From: Floccularia luteovirens
Lineage: Eukaryota; Basidiomycota; Agaricomycetes; Agaricales; Squamanitaceae
Direction of reading: 5' to 3'
DNA: 64,000 nt
NCBI GenBank assembly: GCA_009739215.1
Contig: VSJF01000010.1
Span: 372,001 to 436,000, forward strand
Positions within the stretch are counted from its first letter, which is position 1, and each line of letters begins with the position of its first letter. Shown here piece by piece: positions 11,296 through 21,376 of the stretch. The notes under the pieces were generated by a model, which worked only from the letters and a program-made list of their open reading frames with translations, was not told where the DNA came from and made no database searches. A program made the position numbers and the translations under genes.

Positions 11296-11511
11296 ACAAA
11301 ATCCATAGCAAGCCATAGCACTATAGCAACATATAGCAGTCTATAATAACCTATAGTAATTTATAGATATTAGCCATTTTCCATAGTAACCCATAGTGAC
11401 TCATAGTAATCTGTAGTGATCTGTAGCATTTTGCCCTTTTTTATAGTTGGCCATAGTAGTCTGTAGTAACCCATAGATGTTAGGCTAATTTTCATAGTAG
11501 CTCATAGTGAC

Positions 11512-11912
11512 TGTAAGGGCAACTGGGCAGTTCGTGCAATGCATGTTTCAAAGTGTTGCAACAGGCTGTGAAACAGGAAGCATATCGAACTGGATAGGAA
11601 ATCTGAAGTTATTATATTGTAAAGTATACATATTCTATCTACCCACCTGGACAGGAAATCCAAAGAGAAAAGTCTAAGAATTTCTGTCCAGGGGTGTTGC
11701 TATATATGTGGATAAAAATAGAAGAGATATTGAAGGAAGGTTACCATCTTAGATGGGTGGCAACCTTAGTAACTGTATCTAAATATATAACTCCCTACTA
11801 GTAAGCATGTCAAAGTTGTATTGAGAGTAGTGGGAAGTGGTGTCAAGGTATTGCTGAGTGGTTTCAAAGAGTTCAAAGGGTTCGAAGGATTGAACTTGGG
11901 ATTCCCCTTACA
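11512..11912 (+). repeat. Solo LTR (family I, copy 1), TSD GTGAC
   Basis: 401 bp, TGTAAGGGCAACT to GGATTCCCCTTACA, with GTGAC directly before (11507-11511) and after (11913-11917). The same family lies inverted at 15923-16325 and as a fragment at 21990-22099. It is inserted in the left repeat array of the element at 11302-13450. Confidence 0.93.
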
Positions 11913-12307
11913 GTGACCTGTAGTAATCCATAGATTTTTGGATTTTCTGTAGTGGCTATAGCAGTCTATAGTATTTCATAGATATTAGGCAAATTTCCAT
12001 AGTAGTCTGTAGTAGCTTGTAGTAACTCATAGATTTTGACATGTTCTATAGTTGGCCATAGCAGTCCATAGTAACCCATAGATGTCAGGCTAATTTCCAT
12101 AGCAGCTCATAGTAATCTGTAGTAACTCATAGATTTTAACATATTCTATAGTTGGCTATAGTATTCCATAGATGTCAGGCTAATTTGCATAGTGGTCTGT
12201 AGTGGCCTGTAGTGGCTCATAGATTATTGGAATTTCCATAGTTCACTGTAGTATGCCATAGATATCAGGCTAATTTTCATAGCAGCCTGTAGCATGTAAT
12301 GTGACAA

Positions 12308-12640
12308 GTTTTTGATTAACTTGTAAACTTTGTAGAATAGCATGAGCTTTTGCAGAATAAAGATATATAAAATTATAAACATAAAAGCACGTGCTTATTT
12401 GCTTTCAAACGCGTTAAAGAACAGCCAAAACAGTCCAGATTTGAGTGAAATATCATGAAAACGTCATAAAAAAACATATCTATGATGTTTTCATTATATC
12501 TCATTGAATTCTGGACCATTTTGACTACTCTTTGACGCGTTTGAAAGCGAATAAGCACATCTTTCTATGTCTATAATTTTATATATCTTTATTCTGCAAA
12601 ATCTCGTGCTATTCTACAAAGTTTACAGTGATCAATCACT
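12308..12640. repeat. Large imperfect palindrome (arms about 155 bp)
   Basis: Left arm words GTAAACTTTGTAGAATAGCA, CAAACGCGTTAAAGA and ATGAAAACGTCAT recur as reverse complements TGCTATTCTACAAAGTTTAC, TCTTTGACGCGTTTG and ATGATGTTTTCAT in the right arm. The centre lies near 12474 with a loop of about 14 bp. The transcript or single strand would form a long hairpin. Confidence 0.85.
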
Positions 12641-13454
12641 AATTCTATATTATTCCGCTTTCTGGATTACATAAGCAAAATGTCGGACTTGCATTGGACT
12701 TAGAAAAAAAAGTATGAGTCCAATCTTTGTCAACAGCAGAGTCATATGACTGTGGGAAAATCCTTGGATACTTTGAACTTAAATTTTCTTTTTGCTTCTC
12801 TTCCATCTTTTTCTTCAACCACCATCTTCTCTCATTTTCATAGTAATAGAAGGGATTGTATATATACTGGTATGTTCTTTCTTTTCTTTTCTATTATATG
12901 TCTGAGTTTTTCTCTTTCCTATGTTTTTCTTATGTTTTCTTATGTTTTTTTCAATGTTTTTCTATGTTTTTTTAATGTTTTTTCTATGTTTTTATATTTT
13001 TTTATCATGTTATTATATGTTTTTATTATTTTTTTTGATGTTTATGTAGTGACATATAGTGTTATATTATGTAATTAATATAATTATAAATATATATAAA
13101 TATGAATATATATAAATATGAATAAACAAATAAAATAAATAAATACAAATACAAATACAAATCAAACATATTATCTATGACTTGCTATAGCTTGCTATAG
13201 AGCACTCTATAATGCTCTATAATGCTCTGTAGTAGCTCCATAGTATTGCATAGCATATAGATTACTTACATAATCCATCTATGGAGTGCTACAACACTGC
13301 TACAGCATACTACAGCCTATCTATGAAGTGCTACAGTACTGCTACAGCCTATCTATGGAGTGCTATGGAGCACTCTACAGCTTATAATCCCATGCTATAG
13401 CTGCTACAGCTGCTATGGTGCTATAGAGTACTCCATAGCAAGTCATAGCAGATC

Positions 13455-13799
13455 CAGGATTTGCTGATGAACAGATGACTTCATAATCATTGCAGACTCC
13501 CATCTTATCATTGATTGACTTCTCCAATAGCTCAATCAATACTTCAAAATAGTGGATCTCAGCACCATCAGCTGGTTACTAGGGATGAGTATATTAATCA
13601 ATACATCCTTGAGCACTATCTTCCTAGGCCAAGAAGCCTATATCGATCAAGTTACAGAACGATTTGGACTTACTAATGCATGCACCATTGTAACCCCTCT
13701 CAAACCATCTGTTGACCTTACACTTGATTCCCCATCTATGTCATCAATTGAGCTAAACTCAACTGAGAAAACTCTCTATCGAGAGATAATTGGATCACT
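13455..13799 (+). pseudogene. Copia-1 RT, catalytic box to thumb
   Basis: After the repeat element the copia frame resumes with DDFIIIADSHLI, in the position of the YVDD catalytic box, and continues through WLLGMSILI, FLGQEAYIDQVTERFGL and STEKTLYREIIGSL. That frame is interrupted by the LTR at 13800 and resumes at 14764. Confidence 0.82.
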
Positions 13800-14763
13800 T
13801 GTTACCATTTAGGGTTTTAGTGTCATCATTTACTATCTCATTGTTTGGCCATCTGGGTTAGGGAACAGTTGAAGGGTTTTGCCAGTCAGATTTCCCTGGC
13901 ACAATAGTGAGGTTACTTCACTACATGAGTTACAAACTACTCATTGGGGTCTCTCTGAGGTCAGTTATAGAGGTAAAACACACAGGCCTTTTGTTGCGTC
14001 AGCACGATCACATGATGGATTACATAATTCGTCAGGTGATAAGTCAGATGATATGTCACATGATGTGTCACATGACTACACTCACATATGCCCTATGCCC
14101 TATGCATCACGTGCAATATGACTAAACATGTTCTATAACCTTCTATAAGGTTCTATGAAATAGACATGTGACTATGACGGACATAGCACGGACCCTTATG
14201 CAAATATGTACATACAGCTAGAACTGTATATAAGGACACTCTTATGCAGAATAGATCCCAAGTCCTATTCTATAGGTAGTAGTAGTAACACTAACCGTAA
14301 GGTGTGATCTAAGTAAACACAAGGTAAGATCTTTGAGTTCCTCCACTGTGTCTTGCACACATGGCTGCTCAACACCTTTCAGCATGTACAGTGTTATCCA
14401 TGCCATTATTACAACTTGTTCTGCCATCCTAGACAGGGGAGGGAGATAGACCAGAGGTAACAGAGTAAAGGCAAATGTATTGCAGTACTCGAAACTAAGA
14501 TCAAGCTGAGGCTTGTCTGTAGTTTTGCATTACTTAAATACAAGTATGCTACTTCTAATAATATTCTATTGCATGCTTGCTCAGTAAGCTAAGAGTCAGC
14601 ATGGAGTCATATGGAAGTATCTACAAGTCAATATGAGTTAAAAGAACCAAAACATGAGTCATATACAAAATGTGTATGGAAAAGTAGTAAACGAGGCGGG
14701 AACACGTTGCGCACATGTTCTAAAGTCCAGGGAGATAGACAATATCCAGATAAGGTTATAACA
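13800..14763 (+). repeat. Solo LTR of the Gypsy-2/3 family (copy H), TSD TCACT, itself interrupted
   Basis: TGTTACCATTTAGGG starts at 13800 and GGTTATAACA ends at 14763. TCACT flanks both sides (13795-13799 and 14764-14768). A 383-bp LTR of another family plus its 5-bp duplication lies inside, leaving a net length of about 576 bp. The copia RT reading continues across the target site (REIIGSL, then MYLSVMTHLDITFA). Confidence 0.93.
13992..14374 (+). repeat. Solo LTR (K copy 2), TSD CCTTT, nested in LTR copy H
   Basis: 383 bp, same length and ends as the LTR at 2671-3053 with only a few base differences. CCTTT stands directly before (13987-13991) and after (14375-14379). It is the innermost layer of a four-level nest. 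Confidence 0.94.
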
Positions 14764-15420
14764 TCACTCATGTACTTATCTGTGATGACTCATCTAGATA
14801 TCACATTTGCAATCTCAACTCTATCCCAATTCCTCAATCAGCCATGTACCACCCATTTAATCACAGCCAAACAAGTAATATTATACCTCAAAGGTATGAA
14901 ATCCCTCCTGTCTCATGTTGGAAGGGAGAAACACAAACCTTGAAGGGTATTCCAATGCCAACTTTGCCTCACACTTGCATCATTATTCAATCTCTGGTTT
15001 TATATTCTTTATAGGATTGTGGAGCCATTTCATAGGTCCTCCAAAAAGCAACCATTAATCACTCTATCAAGCACTGGAATCAGAATATGTTGCACTTACA
15101 CATAGCAGCAAAGGACATCATATAGGCTTTGTAAACTTTTATTTGATCTATGTGATATTTTTCCCACTTCCACAGATCCAACCTTATTAAACTGCTATAA
15201 CCAAGGTGCAATCAGACTCTTGAAAGACTCAACTTTTCATGCTCAAACAAAACATATCAACATCAATTTTCATTTTATCCATCAAACTATAAACAACAAT
15301 CATATAACACTATTCCTATCTACAAACCAATGACATGATTGCAGACATATTCATGAAATCTCTCACCAGATCAAAACTTTATCAAATTTCATTCAACTTC
15401 TTGGACTTAATTAATGTTTT
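14764..15420 (+). pseudogene. Copia-1 RNase H and end of pol (broken)
   Basis: MYLSVMTHLDITFAISTLSQFLNQP and AKQVILYLKGMKS are the RT-RNase H connection typical of copia (VGSLMYL..TRPDI..A). Weak RNase H wording follows, including ALESEYVALTHSSK near 15075, a QGAIRLL block near 15210, and the KHINI.FHFI.Q end near 15260. The polypurine tract is at 15425-15437. Several stops are present. Confidence 0.78.
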
Positions 15421-15437
15421 AGTTTGAGGGAGAGTAT

Positions 15438-15580
15438 TGTAAGATTAACTCATGTGATCATCATGTCACAGTCACATAATGTCATACTTAGCATCCAATG
15501 TAGCTAAACAACATCTTAGTTTTACTCCATGTAAACTAAGGTTTCTATTCATATATTATAGCTAGAGAGCTTACTCTTCA
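15438..15580 (+). repeat. Copia-1 3' LTR
   Basis: 143 bp, TGTAAGATTAACTCAT to TTACTCTTCA, matching the 5' LTR apart from its extra duplicated segment. It directly follows the polypurine tract GAGGGAGAGTAT. Confidence 0.85.
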
Positions 15581-17047
15581 AGATCTATACCATTTGCAAT
15601 CCTGGGGTGTGGATCAGGATAATGTTAAATTCTGAGAGGAATAGGCTCCATCTAGCCTATCTTCAGTTCAATTTCTGGGGGTTTCTGTAATAGGATAAGA
15701 TTCTTATGGTTGCAAGTTACAATAATGAGGAATTTCAATCTAAGAAGGAAAGTGCCTCCATTCTGTTAATGCATAGATAACACTGGAATAGTTCTTGATC
15801 ATAGATCTCATAGTTTCTTTCTGTTTCAGTAAATGATTTGGATATGAATCCACATAGGGTGCCATTGCCCTATTTATGTCTTTTTGTTTCAGGACTGCTC
15901 CTGATGCATATTTGGATGTGTCTATAAGGGGAACCCCAAGTTCAATTCTTTGAACCCTTTGAACTCTTTGAAACCACTCAGCAATACCTTGACACCACTT
16001 CCCACTACCCTCAATACAACTTCGACATGCTTACTAGCAGGGAGTTATATATTTAGATACAGTTACTAAAGTTGCCACCCATCTAAGATAGGTAACCTTT
16101 CTTCAATACCTCTTCTATTTTTATCCATATATATAGCAACACCCCTAGACAGAAATCCGTAGACTTTTCTCTTCGGATTTCCTGTCCAGGTGAGTAGATA
16201 GAATATGTATACTTTACAATATAATAACTTTGGATTTCCTGTCTAGTTCGATGTGCTTCCTGTTTTGCAGCCTGTTGCAACACTTCAAAACATGCATTGT
16301 GCAAACTGCCCTAGTTGCTCTTACAGTGTCCATTTTCTAATAAGAATTGTTTGTTAAAGTCCTAGCATTTGTAATACTGGTGCAGTTGTGAACACTTTCT
16401 TTAGTTTCTCAAAGGAGTATTAGCATTCATTTGTCCAGTCAAATTTCTTGTTTTTCTTTAGTAGTTCATTTAGTGGTTGTGCTAAGTCTGAGAACTTGTG
16501 TATGAATTTTCTATAGAAGTTTCTGAAATCCTAGGAAACTTTGGACTTAGTTTGACTGTTTTGGGTGATGGCCAGTCTTCTATTTCTTTGAGTTTGACTG
16601 GGTCCATTGCTATTCTGTTTTCAGATATGATTAATTCCCAGGTATTCAACTTGTTCTTTGTTGAATTCACATTTCTCTATTTTTAAATAGAGGTCATGTT
16701 CTTTTAGTCTTTTTAGAACTTTCAGAGTTCTTTCCTTTTTGAAGTTTCAGTGTCTTGGAGAATATCAAGATGTCATCCATATAAATGGTAAGCCATCCTT
16801 CATCGAAGATAGTCTCTAAATATATTGTCCATCATGTTTTGAAATGTTGCTAGGGAGTTGCACATTCTGAAAAACATAACTGTGAGTTTGAAGAGTCCCA
16901 TTCTGGTCTTGAAGGCTGCCTTTAGTTCATTCGCCTTCTCTGATTCTGACATTATTATATCCCCATTGGATATCAAGTTTGGTAAATATCTTTCCTCCCT
17001 TTAGTTTAGTGAGGAGTTCCAAAATCAGGGGTAGTGGATAGGGTTTC
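15581..17047 (-). pseudogene. Gypsy-2 RNase H and RT (3' half), broken
   Basis: Parallels Gypsy-3 from about 32,570 to 33,600 nearly base for base in order: RNase H up to 15922, then, past an LTR, the RT thumb and palm (minus-strand words such as NRIAMDPVKLKEIEDWPSP at 16482-16670). The YxDD region at about 16780 has frame damage. It is ended at 17047 by another solo LTR. No long frame survives. Confidence 0.82.
15923..16325 (-). repeat. Solo LTR (family I, copy 2, inverted), TSD GTGTC
   Basis: 403 bp, TATAAGGGGAACCCC to GTTGCTCTTACA, the reverse complement of the 11512-11912 copy. GTGTC lies at 15918-15922 and 16326-16330. The Gypsy-3 sequence at about 32,890 (TTTTAATGTGTCTGTTTC) shows the empty target. 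Confidence 0.93.
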
Positions 17048-17404
17048 TGTTGAAGCAGCACCCTGTATCACATAGTGAAGGGACTGTTCTTACCTTTGGT
17101 GCTTACTTGCTTAGGGAGACTTAGACTTAGTACTGACTACTACAAATGAAATTCGACAAAGGACTGAAGGTCCAGTAGCTCTACTTATATACATAATTGG
17201 TATTTGTACACCTTTGTATCATGGTCTGTGCATGTATATACTAACTATATCATAGTGACTACATATAGAACCTTGTAGAAGGTTGTGGAATATTCATGAG
17301 AGTCACATGCTATAGAGCATATAAGTGTGAGTCACGTTATTAGTCACGTGCTCCATCACATGATCAATTATGTAATCAGTCATGTGATTGTTGCTGTCAC
17401 AACA
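17048..17404 (-). repeat. Solo LTR related to the Copia-2 LTR (copy M), TSD GTTTC
   Basis: 357 bp, TGTTGAAGCAGCACCCTG to TTGCTGTCACAACA, a diverged relative of the LTRs at 36910 and 42662. GTTTC lies at 17043-17047 and 17405-17409. It interrupts the Gypsy-2 RT. Confidence 0.92.
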
Positions 17405-17765
17405 GTTTCTTTATTGTTCCTTCATTTAGGTAGCAATAGTCTTGGCAGGGTCTGAGGTTTCCATCTTTTTTTGCAACAAAGAAGAATAGAGATGCTATTT
17501 CTGATTCTGAGGGCTGGATATAGCCTTTTGCTGAGTTTTCTTTGATGAATTCTTGCATCTTCTGGTCTTTGATAGAGTTGAGGGGATAGATTTTACTATC
17601 TTTATTCTTGAAATCGGGTTTGAGATCGATTTTATGATCCCAGAGTCTTTTTGCTGGCATTCTGTTGGACTTTTGTTTATTGAACACATCTTTAAATAGA
17701 TGAAACTCTTTCAGGAGTTTTTCTTCTATTGTGGCTTCTTCTTTAGATTTAGCTTTGGCTACCAT
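17405..17765 (-). pseudogene. Gypsy-2 pol, N-terminal part of RT
   Basis: From an ATG at 17765 the frame encodes EEKLLKEFHLFKDVFNKQKS, DLKPDFKNKDSKIYPLN and FFFVAKKDGNLRPCQDYC, the start of a gypsy reverse transcriptase. It is nearly identical in wording to the Gypsy-3 RT at 33.5-33.96 kb. It is cut at 17404 by the solo LTR. Confidence 0.85.
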
Positions 17766-17809
17766 TGTTTGTGCTTAGATTGTTTTAACCCATATTGGGA
17801 ATATTTCTA

Positions 17810-19184
17810 TTAGTCTGACTCAAGATAGTGTGCAATACCATCAGGGTTAAGGGGTTCTTCATTATAATCTTCTTGAATGATTTGAAGCATTGCTTCTTTG
17901 GTGGTTATCTGGGCAAAGGGTGATTTCTCTGGAAGGTCTAGAGTTTCATTCTTCCAGTCTATTGTGGGATTTAGATGTTTTAGCCAATCCATTCCTAATA
18001 TGATGTCTTGTCTTCCTATGTTTGCAATGTATAGAGTGATTTGATAGTTTGCTTCTTCTTTGAGCATGAGAGGTGCTTGGATATAATGCATTACTTGTCC
18101 ATTCTGGGATCCATCTGCATTGGTTACTGTGATTGTTACCATTTGGGGTTTAAGCGTTGTCGTTTACTAGTCTCATCGTAGGTGCATCCGGGTTAGGGAA
18201 TGATTAGGTTTTGCTAGTCAGATTTCCCTAGCGCAATGGTAGGTTATGCTACCACACAGGTTACAAACCATCTGTCAGAGTCTCTCTGAGGTCAGTTACA
18301 GAGGTGGGGACAGCCAGGCATTTCAGGCTGTACGGTGTCATCCGTGCCATTATTTACAATGATCTTGCCATCCTAGACAAGGGAGGGAGAGTCACTTAGT
18401 CGTTACTGAGGTAACAGAATAATCACTCATGTTAAGAGGTATTCGAAACTAAGATCAAGCTGAAGCTTGACTGTAGTTTCACGCTACTTAAATACAAGTA
18501 CGCTACTTCTAATAATAACTATTGCGTGCTTGCTCAGTAAGCTACGAGTCAACGCGGAGTCATACAGAAGTGTCTACCAGTCATTTAGAAGCATGTGCTA
18601 GTCACTATGAGTTAAATAGAAGCAAAGCGCGAGTCAGATACAAAACATGTATGAGAAATAGGTAAACAAGGCAGGAACGCGTTGTGCATGCATTCTAAAG
18701 TCCAGGGAGATAGCGCATATCCGGATAAGGTCATAACAGTGATTTTCTTTCTAAGTATTAGCCTCAGTTTTCTTCTTAATCTTGGTAGAAATTCTGAGTT
18801 CATGAAGCTTTTGGTTGCTCTAGAGTCTATGAGTGCTCTTGTTACAATGATTTCTTTTCCAATAGCATTGTTTCCCACTTCAAAACATAAAGGGATGTAG
18901 AGAAAGTCTTGAATCATAGTTGTGGGAATAAGAACTCTGATTGAATACTCAATAGCCATTGTCACTATTGATCTAAGGAAAAATCCTCTTCTTCCATTAG
19001 TTGGAATAGGGATTCCTAGTTCTTCATCTTCTAAGTCAGCTGTCATTATTCTGATTGCAGTAATTAGGTCTTTAGCTGTTTTAGGTTTTTGATATTTGAA
19101 TTGCAGGGTATTCTTTCTCAGGGCTCTTCTTTTGGGGCATTCTCTAGATTGATGTCCCTTTTGATGGCATATGAAGCATAGCAA
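17810..19184 (-). pseudogene. Gypsy-2 protease and gag zinc knuckle, split by an LTR
   Basis: Protease pieces flank the LTR at 18134-18738. On the left is TITVTNADGSQNGQVMHYIQ and DIILGMDWLKHLNPTIDW (the ILGMDWL block of gypsy proteases). On the right is ALIDSRATKSFMNSEFLP, where the active site DSGA is changed to DSRA. Further upstream a gag knuckle MLCFICHQKGHQSRECPK (CX2CX4HX4C) begins near 19184. Gypsy-3 has the same order intact except for its own LTR insertion. Confidence 0.85.
18134..18738 (+). repeat. Solo LTR of the Gypsy-2/3 family (copy A), TSD GTGAT
   Basis: 605 bp, TGTTACCATTTGGGG to AAGGTCATAACA, with GTGAT directly on both sides (18129-18133 and 18739-18743). It serves as the reference copy for the family here. 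Minus-sense promoter words ATTTAAG and the conserved CAGCTTGATCTT are present. Confidence 0.94.
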
Positions 19185-19542
19185 GTTAAGGAAATGCCTG
19201 TTTCATTCTTCAAATGATATTCTGTTGATTTTTTCTAATTCTTCCATATCCAGTGCTGGTTCTTTGGTGTTGAGTCAGTCAATTTCCATTGTAGTTGGGA
19301 TCCATTGCTGGTACTCTGTTTGGGAACAGACTAGGCCTTGTGAAGAGTTTTCTTCTTGATTGTAGGAAGTCTTTCATGCATTGCATTTTGTCTGCAAATT
19401 GGAATACATATCAGTATACTTGTTCCATGGTGGTTGGGAACAAGTCTAATTTGTAGAATCATTCTATCATTTTGTCTGTTAATCCTCTCATGAATATATC
19501 AATAAGGGATGAGTCTTTGTATATTCCTGCTTGTGAGGAAAG

Positions 19543-20565
19543 TGTTACAGTAGTCTACTCCTATATATACAGATATACTAGAATAGAGAATAGTATAGTA
19601 TAGTATGTAATGGTAGACAGAAAGGGAAAGGAAGAATGGGTTTTGGTTGGAAACCAGTGGTCTTATATAGATACCAGAGGTGCTTCTATCAGAGTAGTCT
19701 AGAAGCACTCTGTTATGACCTTATCCGGATATGTGCTATCTCCCTGGACTTTAGAATGCATGTGCAATGTGTTTCTGCCTCATTTACTACTTTTCCATAC
19801 ATGTTTTGTATCTGACTCGTACTTTGCTTCTTGTAAACTCATAGTGACTTGTATAGGCTTCTAAATGACTTGTAGATACTTCTGTATGACTCCGCGTTGA
19901 CTCGTAGCTTACTGAAGCAATTGTGCAATAGATTATATTTAGAAGTAGTGTACTTGTATTTAAGTAGCGTGCAAACTACAGACAAGCCTCAGCTTGATCT
20001 TAGTTTCAAGTACCCTCTAATACAGGCGATTACTCAGTTACCTTATTAACAATCTAAGTGACTCTCCCTTCTCTATCTAGGCTGGCAGGATCATTGTATA
20101 TAGTGGCACAGGACAACACCGTACAGCCTGAAATGCCTGGCTGTCCCCTCCTCTGTAACTGACCTCAGAGAGACTCCTGACAGGTGGTTTGTAACCTGTG
20201 TAGTAGCATAACCTACTATCACACCAGGGAAATCTGACTAGGCAAACAACCAATGTTCCCTAACCTGGACATCCAAATGATGAGACCAGTTAATGATGAC
20301 ATATAACCCCCAAATGGTAACACACTCAGAGTCTATTAGACTAGAAGCACTCAGAGTCTACTAGACTAGAAGCATCTAGAACAGTCTAGAAGCATAGCTT
20401 CTAGAATAGTCCAGAGCTATAGCTTCTAGCTCCCTCTTGGTAGTCTAGAAGCACTGCCAAGTGTAGTCTAGAACCCTAGTACTAAGCCTTTCTTTTCATA
20501 TATAAGGAAGGTTCCTCTAGCATAGTTTTCCCCCCAACTAAATATACACTATTCACACTCTAATA
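19543..20565. repeat. LTR-like insertion J with TAGTCTAGAAGCA repeats, TSD GAAAG
   Basis: TGTTACAGTAGTCTAC starts at 19543 and CACTCTAATA ends at 20565. GAAAG stands at 19538-19542 and 20566-20570. After removing the nested LTR (19711-20322) it is about 406 bp. Both parts carry many GTCTAGAAGCA / TGCTTCTAGA words in direct and inverted order. This family has no other copy in the window. The TGTTA..TAATA ends suggest a solo LTR. Confidence 0.78.
19711..20322 (-). repeat. Solo LTR of the Gypsy-2/3 family (copy G, inverted), TSD CACTC
   Basis: 612 bp, TGTTATGACCTTATCC to CAAATGGTAACA. CACTC lies at 19706-19710 and 20323-20327. It is inserted in element J, which is itself inserted in Gypsy-2 gag. 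Confidence 0.94.
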
Positions 20566-21362
20566 GAAAGTATCTTGAATTTGGAAATATATTTTGTGAT
20601 ATTATTGTCCCATCATCTGTAAATTGGCAAGGATTGGTTCTTGCTTGCATTATGACGTTCTGCACTTGGAACACTTCCAGAAATGCTTTTTTAAAGTTTG
20701 TCTATGTTCTGTATCTTCCATTAGTGGTTTCTATGATGTTTGAGCAATATGTTGCTATAGTTTCTTCTTTCATGAATGAGAGTATGAATAAAATCTTTTT
20801 CTCATCATTGTTGTAAATTTCTTCATTCATGTCTGGGATAAATTTGGACTATCTTGTAGAAAGAGTTGCACATGTTCTTTCTTTCTGTTGAATGGAGTTG
20901 GTCTGCCAATGTTAATTTCTTTTGCATTAGCCATTGAACATTTCTATATCTGAGTCTTCTTGTTGTTGTTGTGGTGGGGACTATTAAGCTTCTTTGAAGG
21001 TGGGTTGCTCATCATCTTCTTCATCTTCTTCTGGTTGTGGTGATGGTGGTGGTTTAGGATGTTCTGGATTTCTTGAGTTGTAGATGTTATTGGGCTGCTT
21101 GTTCTTCAAGTCTTTGTTGTAAATTAGAGAATGTGATGGATGGGGATTTTTGTTGGGATGATTGTGCTAGGTGGTTGCATTGGGTAGAATGTGGGGTTTA
21201 ATTGTTGAGATTGTGGTGGGGGTTGGGACCACTGCAGAATATGTTTCCTCGAGATTGGGAGGGGGAAGTTGGTCCAAAGTTTAATTAGGGGGTTTTGCTC
21301 ATAAATGAGCATAGGTGGTTAAGGATGTTAGGGGTTGTTAAGCTTGAGAAAGTGACAATCGA

Positions 21363-21375
21363 TCAGCTTGATCTT
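21363..21375 (-). other. Gypsy-2 self-complementary primer-binding site
   Basis: On the element's coding (minus) strand the site reads AAGATCAAGCTGA, one base inside the 5' LTR. It is the exact 13-nt reverse complement of TCAGCTTGATCTT in the element's own LTR (plus coordinates 21698-21710), downstream of the TATTTAAG promoter word. Pairing of the mRNA 5' end with such a site is the self-priming mechanism known for Tf1 and the sushi elements. Confidence 0.72.
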
Positions 21376-21376
21376 T

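Larger units (their letters stand above)
11302..13450. mobile_element. Subterminal-repeat, inverted-repeat element inside Copia-1 RT
   Basis: The copia RT frame stops at about 11295 and resumes at about 13455 with a DDFIIIADS box, so the roughly 2.15 kb between is an insertion. The left third is a degenerate array of CCATAGTAGTCTGTAGTAAC-like units. The right part (13180-13450) carries the same words in inverted orientation (CTATGGAGTGCTACAGC). The ends share an 18/19 match, ATCCATAGCAAG..ATAGCA at 11302-11320 against 13432-13450, in direct orientation. A large palindrome lies at 12308-12640 and AT-rich microsatellite sequence at 12860-13160. No transposase is visible. A non-autonomous DNA transposon is the best guess. 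Confidence 0.55.
7928..15580 (+). mobile_element. Copia-1: old, CpG-free Ty1/copia element with nested insertions
   Basis: A plus-strand copia element with LTRs at 7928-8184 and 15438-15580, a primer-binding site, gag, protease, integrase, RT and RNase H remnants in the copia order (integrase before RT), and a polypurine tract GAGGGAGAGTAT directly before the right LTR. Two insertions split it: a subterminal-repeat element at 11302-13450 and an LTR at 13800-14763. Flanks on both sides are Gypsy-2 sequence, so it landed inside Gypsy-2. I could not read a clean target-site duplication. Many internal TGA/TAG codons sit where Arg, Trp or Gln are expected. Confidence 0.88.
19185..21312 (-). pseudogene. 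Gypsy-2 gag (broken), with a nested LTR-like insertion
   Basis: Parallels Gypsy-3 gag (35268-36410): the capsid-like region is split by the insertion at 19543-20565, and the N-terminus (ATG at 21312, glutamine/proline-rich) lies next to the primer-binding site. Stops interrupt every frame. A run of acidic GAAGATGAAG-type codons near 21020 replaces the linker. Confidence 0.75.

Noticed and set aside
11302..13450. CRISPR-like array of short repeats
   Set aside because: The units are degenerate, unevenly spaced and inverted between halves, without unique spacers, and the organism is a eukaryote.
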